A DNA stretch of 64,000 nucleotides from Arenibacter latericius DSM 15913. GTDB taxonomy: Bacteria > Bacteroidota > Bacteroidia > Flavobacteriales > Flavobacteriaceae. Every line of letters starts with the position of its first letter. Positions within the stretch are counted from its first letter, which is position 1. Made by a program: the position numbers and the translations under genes. Under the pieces are notes generated by a model. It worked only from the letters and a program-made list of their open reading frames with translations, ran no database searches and had not been told where the DNA came from. Below are positions 8,899 through 17,811 of this stretch, in pieces. The stretch is from contig NZ_AUKX01000010.1 in the NCBI RefSeq assembly GCF_000424985.1, forward strand, positions 49,597-113,596, written 5' to 3'.

Positions 8899-9675
8899 CT
8901 ATCCATTCAATTTTATAAACCCTCCATCAATCGGGAAATCGGTTCCCGTTATAAAGGAGGCTTCATCTGAACATAGGTACAAAGCTAAATTGGCAACTTC
9001 CTCTGGTTTACCCATTCTACCAATAGGCTGGGTTTTAGAAAGTTTCTCAAACATCTCTGCTTCCTTTCCAGGATAGTTTTTTCCTATAAATCCATCTACA
9101 AAAGGTGTGTGGATTCTTGCAGGAGAAATACTGTTACAACGGATACCCTCTTCTAAATAGTCCTTTGCTACAGAAAGTGTCATAGTTAACACTGCACCTT
9201 TAGACATGGAGTAGGCGAACCTATCAGATATCCCAACTGAAGAAGCAATAGAGGCCATATTAACAATAACTCCACCTTTCTCCTTCATCTTTCCTACTAC
9301 AGCATGCATACAATTATACACCCCTTTAATATTCACATTATAAATCCGATCCATATCATCTTCGGCCGTTCCCTCTAAATTTCCAACGTGGGCAATACCT
9401 GCATTATTGATCAGAATATCTATATATTGTTTATCAGCTATGGCATCCACTATTTGCGCAACCTGCTTTGTATTAGAAACATCACAGGCATGGAATGTTG
9501 CATTGCCTCCCGCGGAAGAAATCTCTCCTACCACTCTATTTCCATTTTCGGCATTAAATTCCAAAATATGCACATGAGCCCCTTGAGCAGCAAATTTTTT
9601 GGAAATAGCCTCGCCAATACCACTAGCACCGCCAGTAACAATAGCTGTTTTATTCTTTAAACTAAAAAGTGTCAT
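8899..9675 (-). CDS. SDR oxidoreductase, probable 2-keto-3-deoxy-L-fuconate dehydrogenase
   Basis: This 258-residue classical short-chain dehydrogenase has the cofactor motif TGGASGIGEAI near the N-terminus, NNAG at about 90, and a catalytic set Ser142, Tyr155 and Lys159 (YSMSK). The C-terminal ITGTDFPIDGGF is usual for the family. The gene starts 35 bp after L-fuconate dehydratase and shares an operon with an FAH-family hydrolase. The predicted step is NAD-dependent oxidation of 2-keto-3-deoxy-L-fuconate to the 2,4-diketo acid in the cytoplasm. Fucose dehydrogenase is a possible alternative, because that enzyme is also an SDR in some bacteria. Confidence 0.88.
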   Translation of the reverse strand: MTLFSLKNKTAIVTGGASGIGEAISKKFAAQGAHVHILEFNAENGNRVVGEISSAGGNATFHACDVSNTKQVAQIVDAIADKQYIDILINNAGIAHVGNLEGTAEDDMDRIYNVNIKGVYNCMHAVVGKMKEKGGVIVNMASIASSVGISDRFAYSMSKGAVLTMTLSVAKDYLEEGIRCNSISPARIHTPFVDGFIGKNYPGKEAEMFEKLSKTQPIGRMGKPEEVANLALYLCSDEASFITGTDFPIDGGFIKLNG

Positions 9676-9710
9676 ATTCGTCAGTTTAATATTCGTTATT
9701 ACGTATTTTA

Positions 9711-11036
9711 TTACTGCGCTTTTTCCGCCGCATCTTGCTGCCAGATAACACCATTTGGAAAACTATAATCTTCCAAAGATTGCTCTTTCATGGTTATACT
9801 ATATCCTGGCAATGAAGGAGGCATATAAGCTCCGTTCTTAATCACTACTGGGTCGTAGAAATGTTCGTGCAAATGATCTACATATTCAATTATTCTATCC
9901 TCAAGAGTTCCGCTAATCGCAATGAAGTCGATCATAGACAGGTGTTGCACATATTCACACAATCCCACCCCACCAGCGTGTGGACATACAGGAATTTCAA
10001 ATTTTGCTGCCATTAAAAGAATGGCCAAAATTTCGTTCACTCCTCCAACTCTACAGCTATCTATCTGGCAGATTCCCAAAGCCTCAGCTTGCATCAACTG
10101 CTTAAAAATCACTCTATTCTGACAGTGCTCACCTGTAGCCACTTTTATAGGATCTACGGCCCTCGCAATTTTAGCGTGACCTAGTATATCATCTGGACTA
10201 GTAGGCTCTTCTATCCACCAGGGATCAAACTTTTTAAGTTTAGCCATATTCTCTATAGCCTCATCTACATCCCATTTCTGATTAGCATCCATCATCAGCC
10301 TTAAATCTGTACCAATTTCTTCACGGATAATGGCAGCACGGCGCATATCGTCTTGTAGATCGGAACCTACTTTAATTTTCATATGCTTAAATCCGGCTTC
10401 TTTCGCCTCCCTACAGAGACGTCTCATTTTATCATCCGAGTACCCTAACCACCCTGCAGAAGTAGTATAGGCAGGATAACCATTTTTAAGCAAATAGTCT
10501 ATTCTTTCTTGCTTGGTAGCCTCTTTTTCTTTTAGAAACTGTAATGCCTCTTCTGGTGTAACAGCATCTGTGATATAGGTGAAATCGATACAGGACACCA
10601 GTTCTTCTGGAGACATATCTGCCAATAATTTCCATAGTGGCTTTTTCTCCATTTTAGCATAAAGATCCCAAACAGCATTTACCACAGCCCCTGTTGCCAA
10701 ATGAATTACTCCTTTTTCTGGCCCCAACCATCTAAGCTGACTATCTCCAGTAATCATCTTCCAGAAAGCACCCATATTCTGGATAAAACTTTCCATAGAT
10801 TTTCCTTTTACCAAGGGAGCAAGGGAGTGAATTGCTGCAGCACAAAGCTCATTCCCTCTACCTATAGTAAAGGTTAGCCCATGACCTTCCAATCCATCTG
10901 GATGGTCGGTTTTCAAAATTACATATGCAGCGGAATAATCTGGATCAGGATTCATAGCATCTGAACCATCCAAAGATTTACTAGTTGGAAATCGAACATC
11001 TTTCACCAAGACATCCGTAATTATTGTTTTACTCAT
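9711..11036 (-). CDS. fucD: L-fuconate dehydratase (enolase superfamily)
   Basis: At 441 residues it has the length of the characterised Xanthomonas L-fuconate dehydratase and closely resembles human ENOSF1 along its whole length (DVRFPTS, DPDYSAAYV, LRWLGPEKGVIHLA, HAGGVGLCE). The enolase-superfamily residues are all present with a constant offset of two from the Xanthomonas enzyme: Lys220-x-Lys222, metal ligands Asp250, Glu276 and Glu303, then Asp326 and the acid/base His353. It dehydrates L-fuconate to 2-keto-3-deoxy-L-fuconate with Mg2+. It is first in the leftward operon, behind a good promoter at 11057-11087 and an AraC gene. Acting on other six-carbon 6-deoxy acid sugars cannot be excluded. 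Confidence 0.95.
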   Translation of the reverse strand: MSKTIITDVLVKDVRFPTSKSLDGSDAMNPDPDYSAAYVILKTDHPDGLEGHGLTFTIGRGNELCAAAIHSLAPLVKGKSMESFIQNMGAFWKMITGDSQLRWLGPEKGVIHLATGAVVNAVWDLYAKMEKKPLWKLLADMSPEELVSCIDFTYITDAVTPEEALQFLKEKEATKQERIDYLLKNGYPAYTTSAGWLGYSDDKMRRLCREAKEAGFKHMKIKVGSDLQDDMRRAAIIREEIGTDLRLMMDANQKWDVDEAIENMAKLKKFDPWWIEEPTSPDDILGHAKIARAVDPIKVATGEHCQNRVIFKQLMQAEALGICQIDSCRVGGVNEILAILLMAAKFEIPVCPHAGGVGLCEYVQHLSMIDFIAISGTLEDRIIEYVDHLHEHFYDPVVIKNGAYMPPSLPGYSITMKEQSLEDYSFPNGVIWQQDAAEKAQ

Positions 11037-11056
11037 TATTTATCATATTAGAACAA

Positions 11057-11087
11057 CAAAATTAAGACTACCCCTACAACATCTCAA
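11057..11087 (-). promoter_or_regulatory. Bacteroidetes promoter of the fucose operon
   Basis: Read on the minus strand, TTG (11085-11087) is followed after exactly 20 nt by TAATTTTG (11057-11064). This matches the Bacteroidetes -33 TTG / -7 TAnnTTTG promoter. The predicted start of transcription, near 11050, leaves a leader of about 14 nt before the dehydratase ATG. It lies between the AraC gene and the operon, so the regulator may act here. Confidence 0.6.
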
Positions 11088-11133
11088 CCACAACAAGACT
11101 CATTTTCGATACTTTTTTAACCCTAAATAGTCT

Positions 11134-12006
11134 TTAATCTTGTTTTTGAGTATGAAGCTTCACATATTCAGAAGGCGACATACCCATAATTGATTTAAAG
11201 TGGCGGTTAAAATTGGAGATATTATTAAATCCAGATTCATAACAAACAGGGGTGATGTTATCCCGATTTTCTATTAGCAATTTACAGGCGTAACCTATAC
11301 GTATCTCATTAAGATAACGGGTAAATGTTTTTCTATGCACCCTTTTAAAGAACCTACTAAAAGCGGAAGGGTTCATCTTAGCAATTTCTGCCACATCTTT
11401 TGACCCTATAGGCTGATTAAAGTTTTTGAAAATATACTCATAGATTTCATCTAAACTTTTATTATCGGTCTTATTAAAGGAATTTAAAAAACCTGGACTA
11501 GATAATAGTTGATATTCCTCATGAGTAGCAAGTAGGTGAAGCACCTCTAATAGCCCAATGATTTTATGAAAAGGATCCATATTAAGTAGATCTTTAATTT
11601 TCGTTAGCACACTATTATCTATATTAACGAATTTAATCCCTTGCCTCGCTCTTTTTATTAATTGAGAAATGGGCTTCATTTCTATAGCCTTTAAAAATTC
11701 CTCCCCCAAAAAGTCTTCTTTAAAATGAACAGCGATTGCTTCTGCAGTCAGACTAGCATCCTCATCAAAGTAAACCTCATCATTGAGCCACATATGGGGC
11801 AGATTCTTCCCTAAAAGCACTAGCTCACCTTCCTCAAATTTTTCTATTCCATCTCCTATAAATCGCGTTCCTGTACTCTTTACAATGTACACCAACTCCA
11901 ATTCGGGATGATAATGCCAAACTTTTAAAAAATGAGAAAAACTATTCTGTGTAACAGTAAAAGAACTATTCTGCAAACTAGCCCTATTAAGTAAATGTAG
12001 CTTCAT
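11134..12006 (-). CDS. AraC-family transcriptional regulator with cupin-like sensor domain
   Basis: The frame is open up to an ATG at 12126. The extra 40 residues that start would add are a hydrophobic low-quality extension, while the ATG at 12006 gives MKLHLLNRASL, the usual beginning of cupin-type AraC proteins, so 290 residues are annotated. The N-terminal half (HPELELVYIVKSTGTRFIGDG) is a cupin-like ligand domain. The C-terminal 100 residues hold the double helix-turn-helix with MNPSAFSRFFKRVHRKTF, NEIRIGYACKLL and GFNNISNFNRHFK. The gene lies 97 bp upstream of the fucose operon on the same strand and divergently from SusC, so it probably controls one or both in response to a fucose-pathway sugar. 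The ligand is inferred from context only. Confidence 0.9.
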   Translation of the reverse strand: MKLHLLNRASLQNSSFTVTQNSFSHFLKVWHYHPELELVYIVKSTGTRFIGDGIEKFEEGELVLLGKNLPHMWLNDEVYFDEDASLTAEAIAVHFKEDFLGEEFLKAIEMKPISQLIKRARQGIKFVNIDNSVLTKIKDLLNMDPFHKIIGLLEVLHLLATHEEYQLLSSPGFLNSFNKTDNKSLDEIYEYIFKNFNQPIGSKDVAEIAKMNPSAFSRFFKRVHRKTFTRYLNEIRIGYACKLLIENRDNITPVCYESGFNNISNFNRHFKSIMGMSPSEYVKLHTQKQD

Positions 12007-12459
12007 AATAAGATTTGAGTAATAAACTAAAACAACTAGACCATAGCCAACAAATATACTCGATTTTAATGGTATTTCTTTATAAAGCAAAAAAAGTATT
12101 GAAATATTACCATATATTAGTTGCAATACATGGAAAATACAGAATACCTTCGACCATTCCCATTTTTATGTAAGCTCTTTCTTATAGAGAAAATTGACTG
12201 TAAGAGTAGTTAATTCATAAAAGAATGAAGGCTATGGAATCAGCTTTATATAAATCACAAAAACTTTTCAATTGGGATTATAATAACATACAAAAGAAAC
12301 ACAACTAGCTATACTAACTTAAAAACACACGTACAAAATGAACTGACAAAGAGAAAAAACAATAAGATCACTTTCACTAAAAACCGAAGATTGTTGAGAT
12401 AATTCCAACAAAATAAAGTGAGCAAAACAAAAAAGTTAACCAACTAAACTTATTAAAAA
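12007..12459 (+). promoter_or_regulatory. Divergent regulatory region between the AraC and SusC genes
   Basis: This AT-rich stretch of about 450 bp holds no convincing gene. The best promoter for SusC is TTG (12121-12123), 21 nt, then TACCTTCG (12145-12152), one base off the TAnnTTTG consensus. It would give a leader of about 300 nt. No other clear -7 box, riboswitch or hairpin is visible. The long leader is a plausible place for AraC binding or for post-transcriptional control of the SusC/D operon. Confidence 0.3.
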
Positions 12460-15400
12460 ATGAGAACAATAAACTCAGCGGAGCCCTTCCATTCGGATTG
12501 GCCTAGTACGTATCATTTAAAAATGAAACTGACCGCCCTTTTACTTATAATTTCACTATTTAAGATTCAGGCCAACACCTACACCAAAAATTCGAATTCC
12601 ACATTAGATCCTAAAAATACTTCCATTCCACAACATTCAGTTAGCGGTACCGTTACGGATACTCACGGGGATCCACTTCCAGGGGCGAACATTGTAGAGA
12701 AAGGAACCACCAATGGGGTAACTTCTGATTTTGACGGTAATTTTTCGATTAACGTTACAAATGAAAATGCAATTCTTATTGTTTCGTACATTGGTTTTGC
12801 TTCTAAAGAAGTTCCTTTAAACGGACAAAGCACCATTTCCGTAAACCTTGAGGAAAGCGCTTCCGGACTAGATGAGGTGGTCCTAATTGGATACGGATCT
12901 CAGAAAAAAAGTGACCTCACCGGTGCTGTGGGCTCCGTAAAGGCCGAAGAATTAGCAGAAAGACCTGCAGCCTCATTAAACCAAGCCATGGCCGGTAGAG
13001 TATCTGGTGTAAACGTATCTTCTGGCTCAGGGCGACCTGGCGGAAGAACTACCGTAAGAATTCGTGGAAATACATCAGTAAGTATTGCAAACACCCCTCT
13101 CTATGTAATTGATGGTGTTATCTTAAGTGCTGCCAGCCTACCTAATGGCAGTACACCAATAGACTACATGAACCCCAATGATATTGAATCTATCGAGGTT
13201 TTAAAAGATGCATCGGCAACAGCTATTTATGGTGCAAGAGGCGCCAATGGTGTGATATTAGTAAGCACAAAAAAAGGCTCTAAAACTGGACGCACTAATG
13301 TTAACTATGATGTAGATTTTAGTTTAGGAACCTTACCAAAAAAATTAGACCTTCTAAATTCCGAAGAGTTTTTACTTGTTGAGGAAATAGCCTACGCCAA
13401 TGCTGAAAAGTTTGATCCTGATGGATGGGCAGGTGGAAGATATACCGATCCTAGATTAAAGAGGACAGACCCTAGACTTTTTGACAGTAATGGGAAACCC
13501 CTCTACGATACAGATTGGCAAGATGAAACCATTAGAGATGCCTTTATCCAAAACCACCAACTTTCATTTACCGGCGGCAATGAAAACTCTAATTTTGGAC
13601 TATTCATGGGTTTCCGTGATGAAGAGGGACTACTCATCGAATCATGGTTAAAGCGATATTCAGGAAGGTTTACTTTAGATACCGATGTTAATGACTGGCT
13701 AAAAGTTGGAGGTAGCCTAAGCTATAACGACCAAAACGAAAAACAAGTAGACGAACTTGGGGGTGGTGGTATCACTACAATGCGACAAGTTTTTGAGGCC
13801 TTACCAATTATACCTGTTCGTTATGAGGATGGCACTTGGGGGTCTAACATCGACTATCCTGGAATGGAAGGTGGCGGTAGCCCCGTTGCAGTAGCAAATG
13901 ACCGTAGGTACTTCTTAAAAACCCAGACTGTTCTGGGTAATTTCTACAGTAATATTAAATTTAATGACAACCTACAACTACGCACCACTCTAGGAGCTAA
14001 CATCATTAATCAAAGAAACGATTATTATGGCGGTAAAGACCTTAGATACATAGCCAGACCAGACGGTGCTGCACATGTGAATAATGCTCGTTATAATTCA
14101 TGGCAATTTGAAAATTATTTGACCTATAACAAAGACTTTGATAGTGACAATTCGCTATCGGCTATGCTTGGTCTTTCTTGGCAGCATATTGATGAGTTTT
14201 CTGCAAGAGCATCTACCCGTGGATTTGCTGATGACTTTTACGGATTTAACAACCTTGGTGCAGGATCTAAACCTCAGGCGCCTTCTTCTAGTAAGATTGC
14301 ATATGGATTAAACTCTTATTTTGGACGTGTTAACTATAACTATAAGAATAAATATTTGTTGACCCTTACTGGTAGAGCTGACGGATCCTCTAAATTTGGT
14401 CCAGAAAATCAATTCGCTTTTTTCCCTTCTGCTGCACTTGCTTGGAGAGCTTCTGAAGAAGACTTTTTAAAGGAGTCCTCTACCATTTCTAACTTAAAAA
14501 TTAGAGCTAGTTATGGTTCTACAGGTAACTCCGAAATACCCGCTTACAGAGCATTGGCCGGTTTAACTAACGGAACCGTAATTTTCGGTGGTGATCGTGC
14601 GGCCTATACCGTTCCAGGACGTATGGCAAATCCTGATTTAAAATGGGAAAAAACAGACCAAGTAGACGCTGGTATAGAATTGGGACTTTTAAATAATCGT
14701 ATTGGACTGGAAATAGATGTATATAGAAAATTAACGACAGATATGCTCCTAAATGCACCAGTACCTTCTTCTAGTGGTTTTTCTAATGTATTTAGAAACG
14801 TTGGTAGTATGGAAAACAAGGGTATCGAAATTAGTTTAAATACAACCAATATAGATAACGAGATTTTTGGATGGAACAGTAACTTTAATATTTCCATTAA
14901 TAAAAATGAGGTTGTTGAACTTTCTGGAGGTTCCGATATTTTCTTGGGATCCACATTAATTCGTGTTGGTGAACCTGTTAGTACTTTTTACGGATATATT
15001 GATGAAGGGACATGGAGTACCGATGAGGCAGCTCAAGCAGCTATATATGACAGACTGCCAGGAGATATTAAATACCGCGACCTTAACAACGATGGAGCTA
15101 TCAATAGTGATGACAGAACCATAATCGGAAAAGGTATTCCGGACGGTTTTGGAACCTTCTCCAACACCTTCAGATATGGCAATTTTGAGCTACTGGTAGA
15201 CTTACAGTTTCAGTATGGTAATAGTGTTATGTACAGGGACGAACATTCGGCTGAGGACCGCCAAACAATTGCCAATAGCTTTAAGACCGTTTTAAATGCA
15301 TGGACTCCAGAAAATCAAAATACACATATTGCTCAGATTAGACCTATTGCTGCTGGGTATGACACTAATAATGATTCTGGAAAATTAAAGGATGCTTCAT

Positions 15401-15636
15401 TTTTAAGAGGAAGAAACTTAATGCTATCCTATGTATTTAAGCCTGAAGTAGCAAAGCGATTACACCTAAATCGCCTAAGATTATATACCTCAGTTCAGAA
15501 CTTTTTTGTAGCAACAAGCTACCCGGGTTATGACCCTGAAAGCTCTAATGGTGGTGGAGCTTTTGATCAAGGATTCTCCCTTTATGATTATCCGAGACCT
15601 CGCACCTTTATGCTAGGATTAAATGTTGGACTATAA
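12460..15636 (+). CDS. SusC-like TonB-dependent outer-membrane transporter
   Basis: This 1058-residue SusC/RagA-type TonB-linked protein has an N-terminus (FHSDWPSTYHLKMKL then a hydrophobic stretch ending in QANTY) typical of the family's signal peptides. A carboxypeptidase-D-regulatory-like domain follows (about 60-150, SGTVTDTHGDPLPGANI), then the plug (PLYVIDGV, DIESIEVLKDASATAIYGARGANGVI). The rest is the 22-strand barrel, ending in TFMLGLNVGL. It imports glycan oligosaccharides through the outer membrane with energy from TonB. The SusD partner starts 19 bp after its stop. The divergent fucose operon and the downstream GH95-like gene suggest fucan or another fucose- or galactose-containing glycan as substrate. 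Confidence 0.95.
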   Translation: MRTINSAEPFHSDWPSTYHLKMKLTALLLIISLFKIQANTYTKNSNSTLDPKNTSIPQHSVSGTVTDTHGDPLPGANIVEKGTTNGVTSDFDGNFSINVTNENAILIVSYIGFASKEVPLNGQSTISVNLEESASGLDEVVLIGYGSQKKSDLTGAVGSVKAEELAERPAASLNQAMAGRVSGVNVSSGSGRPGGRTTVRIRGNTSVSIANTPLYVIDGVILSAASLPNGSTPIDYMNPNDIESIEVLKDASATAIYGARGANGVILVSTKKGSKTGRTNVNYDVDFSLGTLPKKLDLLNSEEFLLVEEIAYANAEKFDPDGWAGGRYTDPRLKRTDPRLFDSNGKPLYDTDWQDETIRDAFIQNHQLSFTGGNENSNFGLFMGFRDEEGLLIESWLKRYSGRFTLDTDVNDWLKVGGSLSYNDQNEKQVDELGGGGITTMRQVFEALPIIPVRYEDGTWGSNIDYPGMEGGGSPVAVANDRRYFLKTQTVLGNFYSNIKFNDNLQLRTTLGANIINQRNDYYGGKDLRYIARPDGAAHVNNARYNSWQFENYLTYNKDFDSDNSLSAMLGLSWQHIDEFSARASTRGFADDFYGFNNLGAGSKPQAPSSSKIAYGLNSYFGRVNYNYKNKYLLTLTGRADGSSKFGPENQFAFFPSAALAWRASEEDFLKESSTISNLKIRASYGSTGNSEIPAYRALAGLTNGTVIFGGDRAAYTVPGRMANPDLKWEKTDQVDAGIELGLLNNRIGLEIDVYRKLTTDMLLNAPVPSSSGFSNVFRNVGSMENKGIEISLNTTNIDNEIFGWNSNFNISINKNEVVELSGGSDIFLGSTLIRVGEPVSTFYGYIDEGTWSTDEAAQAAIYDRLPGDIKYRDLNNDGAINSDDRTIIGKGIPDGFGTFSNTFRYGNFELLVDLQFQYGNSVMYRDEHSAEDRQTIANSFKTVLNAWTPENQNTHIAQIRPIAAGYDTNNDSGKLKDASFLRGRNLMLSYVFKPEVAKRLHLNRLRLYTSVQNFFVATSYPGYDPESSNGGGAFDQGFSLYDYPRPRTFMLGLNVGL

Positions 15637-15655
15637 CGATATAAAAGATAAAAAA

Positions 15656-17164
15656 ATGAAAATCTATAAAAACTTTATAAGAGCTATAGCTGTGGTAACC
15701 GCATTAATATGCACAACAGCATGTAGTGATTTTTTAGATGAAGAAGATGCGTCTAACTTCACAACCGATACCTATTTTACTACGGCTGAACATGCAAAAA
15801 GTGCTGTTAATGGTATCTATCAGCCTTTAATTCCAATTACCGAAAGTGGATTTGGCGGAGGCCCTTGGTTAATGTTAGAATTTGCTACAGGCTTGGCCAA
15901 CACATCTTTAGGGCAGGCTACAAACATTTATCTAGTAAAGGATTTAATTAACAATTCGGATAATGGGTATGGAAATAGCTTTTGGACCCAGTATTATACA
16001 GGCATTTCTAGAGCAAATCTTGCAATTGAAAAAATCCCTGAAATTAATATGAACGAAACCCAAAAACAGAATTATCTTGCTGAAGCTAAATTCATGAGGG
16101 CATACTATTATTTTGGCTTAATTAGAATGTTTGGAAACATTCCACTTATTACCAATTCTGTAGACTTGAGTTCGGATCAATTATACCCTGAGCAAGCTTC
16201 TCCTGAGGCAGTCTATGATTTAATTATTAGCGATCTAAAAGAAGCTGAGAGCGCTAGTTTACCATGGAGAGATCCGTCTGGAAGGGCTTCTTTGGGAGCA
16301 GTTAAAACTCTATTAGCAGATGTTTATCTAACTATGGCTGGCTACCCTCTTCAGAAAACAGAGAATTATGCGCTTGCAGCTGCCAAGGCTAAAGAGGTAA
16401 TTAATTCTGGTGAGTTTAGACTTTTCGATACTTATGATGAGCTGCATGACCCATCAACTAAAAACACTGGTGAATACATCTTTATGACCCAATTTGCAGC
16501 CAATATTCAATCTGGTAATTGGCAACCAGCAATTTTACCATATAATTTAGGGATTTCAGCTTATTCAGCCCAAACCGGTGGTATCTTTTCAACTAATGAG
16601 TTTGTTGACTCTTACGAGACTGGAGATAAACGAGCAGAAGAGAAGCAGTTTTACTTTACAAACTACTCTTTAGAAGCAGACCGAAACGATAGTATTAATC
16701 TGGGAGCACCTTATCTCTATAAGCATTTTGATATTGAGGCAAATGAAGCGAGCGCACAATCTGACTTAAATTGGACTATTTATAGATATGCCGATGTATT
16801 ACTAATGTATGCAGAAGCCGCAAATGAAGCTGAAGGCGGACCTTCAACAGAGGCCTACAATGCAGTTAATAAGATTAGACAGCGAGCTGAACTTGCCGAC
16901 TTAGCAGGGCTTTCACAGGATGACTTTAGGACAGCTGTACGAATTGAACAAGTACATGAGTTAAGTTTTGAAAACCAAACTTGGTTCGACATGGTTAGAT
17001 GGAGAAAAGCGTATAACCCTGAAACTAATGAGTTGAGGGATTTTATTGGTCACAACTTCTCTTATTTACCAAATAAAGCTTTGACCGAGAGAGAACTTTT
17101 ATTTCCGATACCTACATCAGAAATGCAAAACAACCCGAATCTCGAGCAAAATACGGGGTATTAA
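15656..17164 (+). CDS. SusD/RagB-family surface glycan-binding lipoprotein
   Basis: The frame is open from an ATG at 15623 inside SusC, but the ATG at 15656 gives MKIYKNF, a hydrophobic segment and a lipobox-type TTAC, so this start is chosen (502 residues). The SusD fold is seen in the helical TPR-like part (EAKFMRAYYYFGLIRMFGNIPL) and in the C-terminal segment with ENQTWFDMVRWRKAY and LFPIPTSEMQNNPNLEQNTGY. It caps the SusC transporter at the cell surface and captures oligosaccharide. It is translationally close to SusC (19-bp gap) and followed by a strong terminator. Confidence 0.95.
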   Translation: MKIYKNFIRAIAVVTALICTTACSDFLDEEDASNFTTDTYFTTAEHAKSAVNGIYQPLIPITESGFGGGPWLMLEFATGLANTSLGQATNIYLVKDLINNSDNGYGNSFWTQYYTGISRANLAIEKIPEINMNETQKQNYLAEAKFMRAYYYFGLIRMFGNIPLITNSVDLSSDQLYPEQASPEAVYDLIISDLKEAESASLPWRDPSGRASLGAVKTLLADVYLTMAGYPLQKTENYALAAAKAKEVINSGEFRLFDTYDELHDPSTKNTGEYIFMTQFAANIQSGNWQPAILPYNLGISAYSAQTGGIFSTNEFVDSYETGDKRAEEKQFYFTNYSLEADRNDSINLGAPYLYKHFDIEANEASAQSDLNWTIYRYADVLLMYAEAANEAEGGPSTEAYNAVNKIRQRAELADLAGLSQDDFRTAVRIEQVHELSFENQTWFDMVRWRKAYNPETNELRDFIGHNFSYLPNKALTERELLFPIPTSEMQNNPNLEQNTGY

Positions 17165-17194
17165 TTACAACCAATTAATTCAATAACCATTGAT

Positions 17195-17231
17195 AAGGCA
17201 TGGATAGATAAACACTATTCATGCCTTTTAC
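17195..17231 (+). terminator. Terminator after SusC/SusD
   Basis: AAGGCATG-GATAG (17195-17207) pairs with CTATT-CATGCCTT (17215-17227) with one G-U pair, followed by a short T-rich tract. It lies 31 bp after the SusD stop and probably ends the SusC/D transcript. Confidence 0.75.
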
Positions 17232-17516
17232 ATTTCAGCACTGTTTACGATTAAACACCCCCAATTAGCAACTAATTTAAATAATGCTGATTATACTTTT
17301 ACTAAACTTCTAGGAAGCCACAAACAGTAAAAACCTCATTATGAGCAAAAAACGTATCAGCATCGGTACTTATAGAGGTAGCACACCTCCGTTTATTAAT
17401 CTATATTGCACTATCTGCTCTTCCTAATAGAAAGAGCTGCAAAAAAATAAGATTACGTTTTATCTATATTAAATTGGTCCTACAAAAAGAACCAAGTACA
17501 TTTTGAGTTAGTTTGG

Positions 17517-17554
17517 AAAATCCGGATACCGTCTTAATGGTTCCGGATTTTTTA
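17517..17554 (+). terminator. Second intrinsic-terminator-like hairpin in the 17165-17811 gap
   Basis: ATCCGGA(T)ACC and GGTTCCGGAT form a stem with one bulge around an 8-nt loop, followed by six T residues. No gene is visible between the first terminator and this one, so it may be a backup terminator or end a small untranslated RNA. The remaining gap to 17811 holds no clear gene and no exact TAnnTTTG box. Confidence 0.6.
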
Positions 17555-17811
17555 TTTTAATAATTTATTCCTCACATAAAAGACTATTTTTTTACAAAAT
17601 TCTACATCTATATTTAAGCACTCTAATGCTTAGACAAACACTAAACGACCTCAGTAAAAAATAATATAAAACATAGCATTTGTATTAGTTGCTCTTTTCT
17701 TGAAGGTTAGGTATATTGGCCCTCTAAAAATTGAATGTCATAACAGAATAAATTTTGTTATTTTACTAGATTAAATACAAAGGAAGACCCCAAATTTCTT
17801 AACCCGATCCA

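Noticed and set aside
12007..12126. Longer start for the AraC protein at 12126
   Set aside because: The added 40 residues are hydrophobic and unlike AraC N-termini; the internal ATG at 12006 gives the normal cupin start.
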